This document shows, piece by piece, positions 44,036 to 52,989 of a stretch of DNA of 64,000 nt. The DNA lies in the NCBI RefSeq assembly GCF_002797935.1, contig NZ_PGER01000001.1, positions 1,116,001 to 1,180,000 of the forward strand, in the 5' to 3' direction. Under the pieces are notes generated by a model. That model was not told the DNA's origin and ran no database searches. It saw only the letters and a list, made by a program, of their open reading frames with translations. Source of the stretch: Flavobacterium sp. 1. Lineage in GTDB: Bacteria > Bacteroidota > Bacteroidia > Flavobacteriales > Flavobacteriaceae. Each line of letters opens with the position of its first letter. Position 1 is the first letter of the stretch. Both the position numbers and the translations under genes were made by a program.

Positions 44036-44968
44036 ATGAATTTGCAAAAAAAAATATTTATGTTGGCTGGTGTTATAATGATGACTACCAGTATTTTTAG
44101 TCAAAGTAAAATGATTGAAGTCTGGAATGGGAAAGTGCCAGGTTCAATTAAAGATCCCAACTATAAGCAAGTAGTTGATTCTCTATATTATATAAAACTA
44201 AGAAATATTTCAAAACCCACTATTGAAGTTTATCCTGCTTCAGCAGACAATAATTCAGGGACTGCTGTGGTAGTATGTCCTGGAGGAGGTTATTATGGTG
44301 TTTCATTTTTAAGTGAAGGAGTTGAAATCGCAAAGTGGTTAAATCAACTGGGAATTACCGCTGTTGTATTACATTACCGTTTGCCTAACGATGCAATTAT
44401 GGAAAACAAATCTATAGCTCCCTTGCAGGATGGGCAGGAAGCAATACGTATAATACGACGTAATGCAAAGAAGTGGGGCATTGATCCACATAAAATCGGG
44501 ATAATGGGCTTTTCGGCCGGAGGTCATTTGGCTTCTACCGTTTCAACTCATTTCAATGAGAAAGTATACAACCCAATTGATTCTACAAGTGCCCGTCCGG
44601 ACTTTTCTTTATTAATCTATCCTGTAATCTCCATGGATTCTGCCATTACTCATGCCGGATCTCGTGAGAACTTGCTTGGAAAGCATCCATTACCGGAGAT
44701 GGTGAAACATTTTTCGAATGAATTACAGGTAAACGGAGAAACTCCACCAGCTTTTTTGGTTCATTCCATAGACGACGGAGCTGTTCCAGTACAAAACAGT
44801 ATTGGCTATGCAATTGCTATGCAAAAGTATCATGTTCCTTGTGAACTTCATGTTTATCAAACAGGAGGTCATGGATATGGGCTTGGAAGGTCGAAAAACA
44901 CAGAGTCTTCATGGCCGGAAGCCTGCCGTAAATGGCTTGAAGTAAGAGGTTTATTATCAGTGAAATGA
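44036..44968 (+). CDS. Secreted alpha/beta-hydrolase carbohydrate esterase, second of a tandem pair
   Basis: This 310-residue paralogue has a signal peptide ending IFSQ, an oxyanion region VVVCPGGGYYG, S160 in GFSAGGH, aspartate in HSIDDGAVPV and histidine in GGHGYGLG. Both copies keep the full triad, so both are probably active and may act on differently placed acetyl groups. The stop codon overlaps the next gene's start (ATGA), linking it to the SGNH hydrolase. Confidence 0.85.
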   Translation: MNLQKKIFMLAGVIMMTTSIFSQSKMIEVWNGKVPGSIKDPNYKQVVDSLYYIKLRNISKPTIEVYPASADNNSGTAVVVCPGGGYYGVSFLSEGVEIAKWLNQLGITAVVLHYRLPNDAIMENKSIAPLQDGQEAIRIIRRNAKKWGIDPHKIGIMGFSAGGHLASTVSTHFNEKVYNPIDSTSARPDFSLLIYPVISMDSAITHAGSRENLLGKHPLPEMVKHFSNELQVNGETPPAFLVHSIDDGAVPVQNSIGYAIAMQKYHVPCELHVYQTGGHGYGLGRSKNTESSWPEACRKWLEVRGLLSVK

Positions 44969-45795
44969 AAAAAATATCATCAAAACAAAATAGAATGACA
45001 ACGCAGGATTCTTCTCGAAGAGATTTTGTTAAACTCATGTCGGTAGCGGGATTAGCTGTAACAGGATCGGCTGTAACAGGATTGGCTGCTACCTGTTTAG
45101 GTACAAAAACAGCAATTGTAAAACCAAAAAAAGAGGATTTGATATTCTTGTTTCAAGGCGATTCGATAACTGATGGCAACCGGGGTAGAAGTGAAGACCC
45201 AAATCATATTTTGGGACACGGTTATTGTTTTGCTGTTTCCAGTAGAATTGGTGCCGATTTTCCGCAATATGGGTTTAAGTTTATAAACAGGGGTATTAGT
45301 GGCAATGCGGTTAAAAATCTTGAGGAAAGATGGCAAACAGATACATTAGATTTAAAACCGGATGTATTAAGTTTATTAGTTGGCATAAATGATGTGAACG
45401 TATTAATAGAAGGAAAAAAAGAGGCGCTGGATGCAAAAATGTTTGAAAGTACCTACCGTAAGCTGTTGACTTCATGTATAGAACAAAATCCAAATCTTTT
45501 GATAGTATTGGGATTACCATTCTTTTTTGCTTCCGGATGGCGTAAAGATCAGTATCAAAAGTGGCATCCATTGACAGTCGAAAGAGCTGCTATTGTAAGA
45601 CGGATTGCCGTCGATTTTAATGCTATTTTGGTTGATTATCCAAAGGTTTTTGAAAATGCACAAAAGTTAGCTTCAATTGATTATTGGATTTGGGATGGTG
45701 TGCATCCAACTGTATTTGGTCATGAACTGATGGCTCGTGAGTGGATTAAGCAAGTTAGTAATCGTTTGGCTTTTTTAAAATTATATGTAGATTAA
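44965..45795 (+). CDS. SGNH/GDSL hydrolase with Tat signal peptide
   Basis: This 276-residue GDSL-type esterase probably deacetylates oligosaccharides. SSRRDFVKLMSVAG is a twin-arginine motif followed by a mild hydrophobic stretch, so it should be exported folded by the Tat system, unlike every other enzyme here, which has a Sec-type signal. Catalytic blocks are S67 in FQGDSITDG, NRGISGNAV, the GIND block and D244/H247 in WDGVHPT. The first ATG (44965) overlaps the previous stop codon by 4 bp; an in-frame ATG at 44995 would still keep the RR motif. It completes a three-esterase cluster. Confidence 0.87.
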   Translation: MKKISSKQNRMTTQDSSRRDFVKLMSVAGLAVTGSAVTGLAATCLGTKTAIVKPKKEDLIFLFQGDSITDGNRGRSEDPNHILGHGYCFAVSSRIGADFPQYGFKFINRGISGNAVKNLEERWQTDTLDLKPDVLSLLVGINDVNVLIEGKKEALDAKMFESTYRKLLTSCIEQNPNLLIVLGLPFFFASGWRKDQYQKWHPLTVERAAIVRRIAVDFNAILVDYPKVFENAQKLASIDYWIWDGVHPTVFGHELMAREWIKQVSNRLAFLKLYVD

Positions 45796-45796
45796 G

Positions 45797-47257
45797 ATGA
45801 ATAAACCTCAAAAAATAATTATAGTATTAGGTCTTTTATGTTCGGCAAGTTTGTTTGCCCAGACAAGTTTGTATGTTGCTCTGAAAGGAAATGATGCTGG
45901 ACAGGGAACGAAAAAAAAGCCTTTTGCTCTATAGGAAAAGCTGTAGCAGAAGCGCGTAAAATTCCCGGAAATGTAGATATATGCCTAACAGGAGGTACTT
46001 ATTATGTAGAGCAGCCCGTGGTATTTACATCGGAAGATTCCCGAAAAGAAAGTGAAAAACTCATTATTAAAAGTTTTGATAATCAGAAAGTGATAATCAG
46101 TGGAAGTAAAATTCTGGATTTGAATTGGAAAACGTATAAAAATAGAATTTGGCAGGCAAAAGTAACACAGGATATCATTTTTGATCAACTGTTTGTAAAT
46201 GGGAAATTGCAGCGCATGGCCCGATATCCAAACTTCAATCCAACTGCTCAATATTATGGAGGAACATCAGCAGATGCTCTTTCAAAAGAACGGATAGCAC
46301 TCTGGGGATTTCCAGACGGAGGCTATGTGCATGCATTACATTTCTCAATGTGGGGTGACTTTCATTATAAGATTACCGGAAAAGACGACAAGGATGAACT
46401 GATTCTTGAAAGAGGCTGGCAAAATAACCGTCGTATGCCGATGCATGACAAATACCGTTTTGTGGAAAATATTTTCGAAGAATTAGACACTATAAATGAA
46501 TGGTTTTACGATAAGAAAAACAAAACGCTGTATTATTATGCGCCAAAGAGTTTAGATATCAAAAAGGAAAAATTTGAGACACCGCAAATAGCGCACTTAT
46601 TTGAATTTAAAGGTTCGGAAACAAAGGCGGTAAAAAATATTATAATTGAAGGTCTTGGCTTCACACAAACTCTGCGAACCTTCATGCAAAATAAAGAACC
46701 ATTGCTGCGCAGTGATTGGACTATCTACCGTGGAGGTGCAGTCTTTTATGACGGTGCGGTAAATTGTTCTCTCAAAGATTGTACACTTATCAATCTTGGT
46801 GGTAATGCTGTCTTTTTTAATAACTATAATCGCAATTGTGAAGTATCTGGATGTTTGATTTCGGAAATAGGCGCCAGCGCATTTTGTTTTGTAGGAGATC
46901 CCAATGCAGTGCGCTCTCCACATACCTGATGTTATAGCTCTCAACAATGAGGAGACCAATGAAATTATTGACTTTATGGGGGCTAAAGTTAAGAACCTGA
47001 AAACCTTGGGTGAACAGTCGGCAACTGGAATGGATGATATTCGTGGGATATTGGTAGTGGAAGTAACTGCCGGCTCGGACGCGTCCAAGTTCCTGCAGGC
47101 TAACGATGTGATTTTGAGTTACAACTATCGAAAGACCAATAATCTTAACGATTTGTCTGAAGCTCAAAAGTCGGTTATTGGAGATAAAACCGAAGTAGTT
47201 ATTTTCCGAAATCAAAAAGAAGTAAAGAAGTGGATTGAATTAAAAGGTGAAAAATAA
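45797..47257 (+). pseudogene. Broken parallel beta-helix glycosidase (GH141-like) with C-terminal PDZ-like domain
   Basis: The frame opens 1 bp after the previous gene with a signal peptide (ending FAQ) and LYVALKGNDAGQGTKKKPFA, then hits a stop at 45932-45934. Reading resumes in the -1 frame as SIGKAVAEARKIPGNVDI, so one base seems lost near 45929. The helix part continues (NIIIEGLGFTQT, DCTLINLGGNAVFFNN) to GDPNAVRSP and ends at a TGA near 46929. Behind it, in another frame, is a PDZ-like domain (IRGILVVEVTAGSDASKFLQ) to 47257. Related proteins carry several hundred more helix residues at this junction, so a large internal deletion is likely. GH141 membership is a moderate-confidence inference; the gene is not functional as it stands. 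Confidence 0.8.
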
Positions 47258-47530
47258 TCTGCTGATTAGATAGTATAAAAAAATTACTAGTATCTATTTG
47301 TGGTGTCACTCAGTGTGCCGGAATTAACAAAAAGCACGAAAATGATACCCAATTGGATACATTAGGATATTAAACAAAATAAAGGAAACAAATACTTTTG
47401 TATGCTAGATTTAGCAAATTAGTTTGCGGTAATCTTCTGCTGTATTTGTTAGATTGAAAATATCTGTTTATAATTACAAAAAAAACCTTACAAAAATATT
47501 TTCTCCAAGAAAATTAACCGATTCAAAAAA

Positions 47531-49618
47531 ATGAAAAAAAGTATTAAATTTTGGCTATTACTACTGATGATTTCCGGAATGACCGTGAAATCCCAAAATG
47601 CCAAATCGTATTTTCCAGACAAAGATCTGGTAACAACGGGGATCTATTATTATCCCGAACAATGGAAAGAAGACCAGTGGGAACGTGATATCAAGAAAAT
47701 TGCTGCTATGGGATTTGAGTTTGTCCACCTAGCGGAGTTTGCTTGGTATAAAATGGAACCCGAAGAAGGTAAATTTGATTTTAGATGGTTGGATAAAGTG
47801 GTTGACATTTGTGTAAAAAACAATCTGAAAGTACTGATGTGTACCCCTTCGGCAACTACTCCCACATGGATGCGGGTGAATTATCCCGAAACTTTCATCA
47901 TGGAAAACCACTACATCCGCGCCGAGAACGGGACACGCGGATTAGGCTCGATAACCAATCCAAAATACCGTGCGTTTGTTGAAAGAATTGTGACCGAAAT
48001 GGCAAAGCGTTACGGGCAGAATAAAAATGTGGTCGGATGGCAGCTCGATAACGAGCCTCCCTCAATTTCTGATTACAGTCCTTCTTCGCAGGAAGCTTTC
48101 CGTCAATGGTTAAAAAACAAATACAAAACCGTCGATACTTTGAACGCCGCTTGGGGAACTGCTTTTTGGAGTCAATGGTTCAATAGTTTTGATCAGGTAA
48201 TTATCCCCAACACCAACTTGGTGGGCTGGTGGGGTAATAATCCACACGCACTGCTTGATTTTAAACGTTACCTTGCCGATATGCAGGCTGAATTTCTCGA
48301 TTTTCAAGCTGATGCTTTACGGAATTCGATTTCGAAGGCGCAATACATTACCACAAATTATACAGCCATTTGCACCGGAGCCGATCCCAGACGGACAAAG
48401 AAAATGGATTTTGCCAGCTACACGGCGTATCCCAATGGTGGCAGTAATAATATTGGCGAAATAGGCTTTCGTTTGGGCGATAGTAAAGCCGTTCTTTTTG
48501 CGTCCGAGTATTATAAATCCGTTGGAGGTGTTTCGGGTGTGATGGAAATGCAACCAGGTCCGGTTAATTGGGGCAGCTACAATCCGCTGCTCATGCCTGG
48601 TACAGTGCGTATGTGGCTGTATCATAGTTTTGCTGCAGGTGGAAAAATAGCGTGCTCCTACCGTTTTCGTCAGGTTTTGTACAGCTCTGAGCAATATCAT
48701 GCCAGCGTTATTAAGACAGATGGCGTGACTCCATCGCCGGGAGGGGAAGATTATATTCAGTTCATGAAGGAAATAAAAGATCTCAGGAAACAATACAAAC
48801 CGAATGCAAAAATGCCTGAAAAATTGGCTTTACGTTCAACGGCCATTCTTTGGAATCTCGAAAATTACTGGACTATCGACAGACAAAAACAGACATTCCA
48901 ATGGGATGCGTGGAATTATCCGGTCAAATTTCTCGAAATGGCAAAATCCTTAGGCGCTCCTACTGATGTAATTCCAGAAACTGCAGATTTTTCTAAATAT
49001 AAGTTCCTTATTGTTCCAGCTTATGAATTGGCCGATGCAACTTTGGTAAAAAAATGGAGCGACTATGCAGCAAACGGAGGTAATTTAATCATTACCTGCC
49101 GCACGGCAACCAAAGATCGAGACGGGCATTTCTGGGAAGGGGAATGGGCTGCTCCAATATCCGATCTTATCGGTGCTCATGTAAAAGCCACCGATATGCT
49201 TTCGGGTTACGCCAAAGGAGATATTTTGATGAAATCGTCCCACTACGGTTGGAATAACTGGGCCGATTTGCTCGATGCCGATAAAAATACCGAAGTGCTT
49301 GCTGCTTATGATAACCAGTTCTATAAAGGCAAGGCAGCAGTGGTAAAACGAAAGGTTGGAAAAGGTTCTGTTACTTATATTGGTGTTGACACTGATGATT
49401 CAAAACTTGAAAAAGACATTTTGCGTGAGATCTATGCTAAAGCCGGAGCTACCACTGAGGATTATCCAGAAGGAATATACGTTTACTGGCGCGATGGATT
49501 TTATACGGCAGTAAATTATACGTCAAATGATTATACAATGACTGTACCTGCAACGGCCAAAGTGCTTATTGGAGAGAAAACGCTTAAACCTGCCGGTGTG
49601 CTGGTTTGGAGTGAATAA
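47531..49618 (+). CDS. GH42 beta-galactosidase
   Basis: This 695-residue secreted GH42 enzyme (signal peptide ending VKSQ) hydrolyses beta-galactosides. GIYYYPEQWKEDQWERDI, HLAEFAWYKMEPEEG, acid/base E175 in WQLDNEPP and nucleophile E339 in VMEMQPGPVNW are family signatures; the glutamine-amidotransferase-like trimerisation domain (about 420-615) and small C-terminal beta domain follow. GH42 proteins are often cytoplasmic; a signal peptide here points to the periplasm. It may overlap in function with the GH2 enzymes but often prefers short galacto-oligosaccharides. A 273-bp gap separates it from the pseudogene. Confidence 0.92.
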   Translation: MKKSIKFWLLLLMISGMTVKSQNAKSYFPDKDLVTTGIYYYPEQWKEDQWERDIKKIAAMGFEFVHLAEFAWYKMEPEEGKFDFRWLDKVVDICVKNNLKVLMCTPSATTPTWMRVNYPETFIMENHYIRAENGTRGLGSITNPKYRAFVERIVTEMAKRYGQNKNVVGWQLDNEPPSISDYSPSSQEAFRQWLKNKYKTVDTLNAAWGTAFWSQWFNSFDQVIIPNTNLVGWWGNNPHALLDFKRYLADMQAEFLDFQADALRNSISKAQYITTNYTAICTGADPRRTKKMDFASYTAYPNGGSNNIGEIGFRLGDSKAVLFASEYYKSVGGVSGVMEMQPGPVNWGSYNPLLMPGTVRMWLYHSFAAGGKIACSYRFRQVLYSSEQYHASVIKTDGVTPSPGGEDYIQFMKEIKDLRKQYKPNAKMPEKLALRSTAILWNLENYWTIDRQKQTFQWDAWNYPVKFLEMAKSLGAPTDVIPETADFSKYKFLIVPAYELADATLVKKWSDYAANGGNLIITCRTATKDRDGHFWEGEWAAPISDLIGAHVKATDMLSGYAKGDILMKSSHYGWNNWADLLDADKNTEVLAAYDNQFYKGKAAVVKRKVGKGSVTYIGVDTDDSKLEKDILREIYAKAGATTEDYPEGIYVYWRDGFYTAVNYTSNDYTMTVPATAKVLIGEKTLKPAGVLVWSE

Positions 49619-49679
49619 TAATGTTGAAAACCATTCAAGTTATTTTAAAAATGAACTGCTATTGCTAAATCATACTATT

Positions 49680-49916
49680 AACCTGAACCCGATTATTATT
49701 ATCTCCAGCGGTTGAAGCTGTTGGTTATAGTTAAATCTGAGATTATTTTTTTTTGAATGATGGCAAAAAAGCAAAATGTTTCCCTCTAGCCCCGATAGAA
49801 GTAGAAATCCTTGTGGGTCGGGGTTCGGCTCACAAGATTGAAGCGGATAGCGGGACAATACTTGCTGAAAACACCTAATCTTTCTGCTCCAAAAAAATAA
49901 TAATCGAGTTCAGGTT
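49680..49916. mobile_element. MITE-like or dispersed repeat element with 21-bp terminal inverted repeats
   Basis: AACCTGAACCCGATTATTAT and its last T (49680-49700) recur as the reverse complement at 49896-49916 with one mismatch in 21. Inside lies 49786-49855 (TCTAGCCCCGATAGAAGTAG .. AGCGGATAGCGGGA), a wording I associate with abundant intergenic repeats of Flavobacterium genomes, with its own AATC(C)TTGTG / CACAAGATT stem. No protein is encoded in the 237 bp. It fills most of the 375-bp gap between GH42 and GH31. It could be a non-autonomous transposon or a structured repeat that forms a transcript end. Confidence 0.6.
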
Positions 49917-49993
49917 TTTATGAAAAAATATAATTAAATCCTATCTTTAGAAATATTTGACAACTCATTATTTTTATTAAAATCTGTTATTAA

Positions 49994-52861
49994 ATGATAC
50001 AAAAAAAATTACATATCCTGCTTGCAGGATTGTTATTGGCCAGCTGTTCTGCTAAACAATACCAACTGATAGATAGTGGTGTTGTTGTAAATATTAAGCA
50101 AACAAATAAAACAGATACACGCAAAGTGCGCTTACAGGTGATGCATGACGAACTTATTCATGTTACTGCCACCCCGGATAAAGAATTTCCAAAAGATTCT
50201 ACTCTTATTATTGTACCCGGAATTAAAAATACTCCTTTTACGGTAGATAACAGCCATAAAGATTCTATTATGCTGGTAACATCGCGTTTAAAAGTAATGG
50301 TATCGAAATTAGATGGAGGAGTTATTTTTAAGGATAAAGACGGGAAACTAATATTAGCAGAAAAAAAGGGCGGGGGAAAAACTTTTACACCCATTGAAGT
50401 AGAAGGTACCAAAGGGTTTTCTGTTAGACAAATATTTAATTCTCCGGCAGATGAAGCTTTTCATGGCTTAGGCCAGCACCAAGCCGATGAATTTAATTAT
50501 AAAGGTAAAAGCGAAGAATTATTTCAGTACAATACTAAAGTATCAGTGCCTTTTATTGTGTCAAACAAAAATTACGGTTTACTTTGGGACAGCTACTCTT
50601 TAAGCCGTTTTGGCGACAGCCGCCCTTATAAACAATTGAATAGCGTTTTTAAACTTTATGATAAAAAAGGAAATCAGGGTTCTCTAACGGGTACTTACAC
50701 CTCTAAAGATAATGGTGTGGAAACTTTGGTACGCAGCGAAGAATCTATTTTCTTTGAAGATATTAAAAGCATAAAAAACCTTCCCAAAAATTTCCCTTTG
50801 AAGAACGCAAATGTGACCTACGAAGGAGAAATTGAAGCGTCTGAAAGTGGTGATTTTAAGTTTACTCTTTATTATGCAGGATACGTAAAAGTATATTTAG
50901 ACAATAAGCTGGTAGTACCGGAACGCTGGAGGACAGCATGGAATCCTAACAGCTATAAATTCTCTATGCAGCTGCAAGAAGGAAAACGTGTACCGCTGCG
51001 CATTGAATGGCAGCCGAACGGAGGAACATCTTATTGTGGTCTGCGCGCTTTAACACCACAACAGGCTGACGAGAAAGACAACCAGGTTTGGTGGAGCGAA
51101 ATGAGCAAAAAGCTCGACTATTATTTTGTTTATGGCAGTAATGCAGATGAGGTTATCAAAGGCTACCGTACACTTACAGGAAAATCTCAGATTATGCCTA
51201 AGTGGGCTATGGGATATTGGCAAAGCCGTGAACGTTATAAAACGCAGGATGAAATTCTGGCTAACTTAAAAGAATTCAGAAAACGTAAAATTCCGATTGA
51301 TAATATTGTGTTAGACTGGAATTACTGGGAAGAAAATGAATGGGGAAGCCATGAGTTTGATAAAAAACGTTTTCCGGATCCTAAGGGAATGGTAGATTCT
51401 ATACATGCCATGAATGGAAAAATGATGATCTCAGTTTGGCCTAAATTTTATAAAACTACCGAACATTTTAAAGAATTTGACAAGAAAGGCTGGATATACC
51501 AGCAGGCAATTAAAGACAGCGTTCGCGACTGGGTAGGCCCCGGTTATGTGGGTTCATTCTATGATGCTTATTCCGGCGGGGCACGTAAACTATTTTGGAA
51601 ACAGATATACGATAATTTATATCCGTTAGGAATCGATGCCTGGTGGATGGATGCCAGCGAACCGAATGTACTTGACTGTACTGATATGGCTTATCGCAAA
51701 GCACTGTGTGGACCAACAGCATTAGGGACATCTACAGAATATTTTAATACGTATGCCCTAATGAATGCAGAGGCTATTTATGACGGGCAGCGCAGCGTTG
51801 CTCCAAATAAGAGAGTGTTTTTATTAACACGTTCGGGTTTTGCAGGTTTACAGCGTTACTCTACCGCTACATGGAGTGGAGATATTGCTACCCGTTGGGA
51901 AGATATGAAAGCACAAATTTCTGCAGGGCTAAATTTTGCAGTAAGCGGTATTCCTTACTGGACAATGGATATTGGAGGTTTCTGCGTAGAAGACAGATAC
52001 GTGAAAGGACAGCAGCAATATGACAAAAACGGACAGGAAAATAAAGATTATAAAGAATGGAGAGAGCTAAATACACGTTGGTTCCAATTTGGTGCCTTCG
52101 CTCCATTATACAGGGCTCACGGACAGTTCCCATATCGTGAACCGTGGAATATTGCGCCTGAAGGACATCCTGCCTATGCATCCATTGTATACTATACCAA
52201 TTTAAGGTACAGACTTATGCCTTACATTTATACAATGGCCGGCATGACGTATTTTAATGATTATACAATTATGCGTCCGTTATTTATGGATTTTCCGGCT
52301 GATAAAAAAGTAGAAAATATAAGTGATCAGTTTATGTTTGGTCCGGCCTTTATGGTTTGTCCGGTTTACAGCTATGAGGCACGTGAACGCAATGTATACT
52401 TTCCAGCGGGTTCTAATTGGTATGATTTTTATACAGGAAATTACATAACAGGAGGTAAGCAGGTAAGCGTTGATGCTCCTTATGAACGTATTCCGTTATT
52501 TATAAAAGAAGGATCTATAATTCCCGTAGGACCTGAAATACAGTATACTGGTGAGAAAAAAGCAGATAAAATCGTATTATATGTCTATAAAGGAAAAGAT
52601 GGCAGCTTCACACTATATGAGGATGAAGACAGCAATTATAATTACGAAAGTGGTAAATATGCAAACATTAGCTTTACTTATAATAATACAAGCAATACAC
52701 TGACTATTGGTGAACGTAAAGGCCAGTTTGACGGAATGCTAAAAAATCGCACGTTCACAATTGTAACGGTAAGTAAAGACAAACCTAAGGCATTTAACTA
52801 TGACGCTGATGGACAAAATATAAGTTATGATGGCAATGAACAGAAAATCACTTTAAAATAA
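49994..52861 (+). CDS. GH31 alpha-xylosidase with PA14 insert (BoGH31A-like)
   Basis: This 955-residue outer-membrane lipoprotein (lipobox LLASC, no acidic export signal, so probably periplasm-facing) releases alpha-xylose from xyloglucan oligosaccharides. A GH31 N-terminal domain is interrupted by a PA14 domain (about 230-355, YAGYVKVYLDNKL), as in the B. ovatus and Cellvibrio xyloglucan alpha-xylosidases. The barrel carries nucleophile D553 in WMDASEPN and acid/base D630 in TWSGDIATRW. Length and order match the B. ovatus enzyme closely. This enzyme, with BACON-GH5 and the SGBP, is the best evidence that the locus targets xyloglucan. It is the last gene of the first locus. Confidence 0.94.
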   Translation: MIQKKLHILLAGLLLASCSAKQYQLIDSGVVVNIKQTNKTDTRKVRLQVMHDELIHVTATPDKEFPKDSTLIIVPGIKNTPFTVDNSHKDSIMLVTSRLKVMVSKLDGGVIFKDKDGKLILAEKKGGGKTFTPIEVEGTKGFSVRQIFNSPADEAFHGLGQHQADEFNYKGKSEELFQYNTKVSVPFIVSNKNYGLLWDSYSLSRFGDSRPYKQLNSVFKLYDKKGNQGSLTGTYTSKDNGVETLVRSEESIFFEDIKSIKNLPKNFPLKNANVTYEGEIEASESGDFKFTLYYAGYVKVYLDNKLVVPERWRTAWNPNSYKFSMQLQEGKRVPLRIEWQPNGGTSYCGLRALTPQQADEKDNQVWWSEMSKKLDYYFVYGSNADEVIKGYRTLTGKSQIMPKWAMGYWQSRERYKTQDEILANLKEFRKRKIPIDNIVLDWNYWEENEWGSHEFDKKRFPDPKGMVDSIHAMNGKMMISVWPKFYKTTEHFKEFDKKGWIYQQAIKDSVRDWVGPGYVGSFYDAYSGGARKLFWKQIYDNLYPLGIDAWWMDASEPNVLDCTDMAYRKALCGPTALGTSTEYFNTYALMNAEAIYDGQRSVAPNKRVFLLTRSGFAGLQRYSTATWSGDIATRWEDMKAQISAGLNFAVSGIPYWTMDIGGFCVEDRYVKGQQQYDKNGQENKDYKEWRELNTRWFQFGAFAPLYRAHGQFPYREPWNIAPEGHPAYASIVYYTNLRYRLMPYIYTMAGMTYFNDYTIMRPLFMDFPADKKVENISDQFMFGPAFMVCPVYSYEARERNVYFPAGSNWYDFYTGNYITGGKQVSVDAPYERIPLFIKEGSIIPVGPEIQYTGEKKADKIVLYVYKGKDGSFTLYEDEDSNYNYESGKYANISFTYNNTSNTLTIGERKGQFDGMLKNRTFTIVTVSKDKPKAFNYDADGQNISYDGNEQKITLK

Positions 52862-52940
52862 TATGACAAAAAAAATTTTTTGTATCTCGTTTTCTGAGGC
52901 ACAAATTTAATCAAAATATCATATTCATACATGAGAGATT

Positions 52941-52964
52941 TGCAAAGCGACCTATAGCTTTGCA
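52941..52964. promoter_or_regulatory. Perfect 8-bp inverted repeat upstream of the sigma-factor gene
   Basis: TGCAAAGC (52941-52948) and GCTTTGCA (52957-52964) are exact complements around an 8-nt spacer, 25 nt before the ATG at 52990. It could be an operator or a leader hairpin limiting translation of the sigma factor. Confidence 0.5.
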
Positions 52965-52989
52965 GTAATTTTAAATTTATCTTTTGAAT

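Noticed and set aside
45913..45919. Programmed -1 frameshift at an AAAAAAG heptamer
   Set aside because: The family-like KPFA continues in the original frame past the heptamer, and a second, larger lesion further on makes gene decay the better explanation.
52864..52885. ACA8-T6GT inverted run after GH31 as a strong terminator
   Set aside because: The stem would be almost entirely A-T pairs and no clear T run follows; too weak to call.
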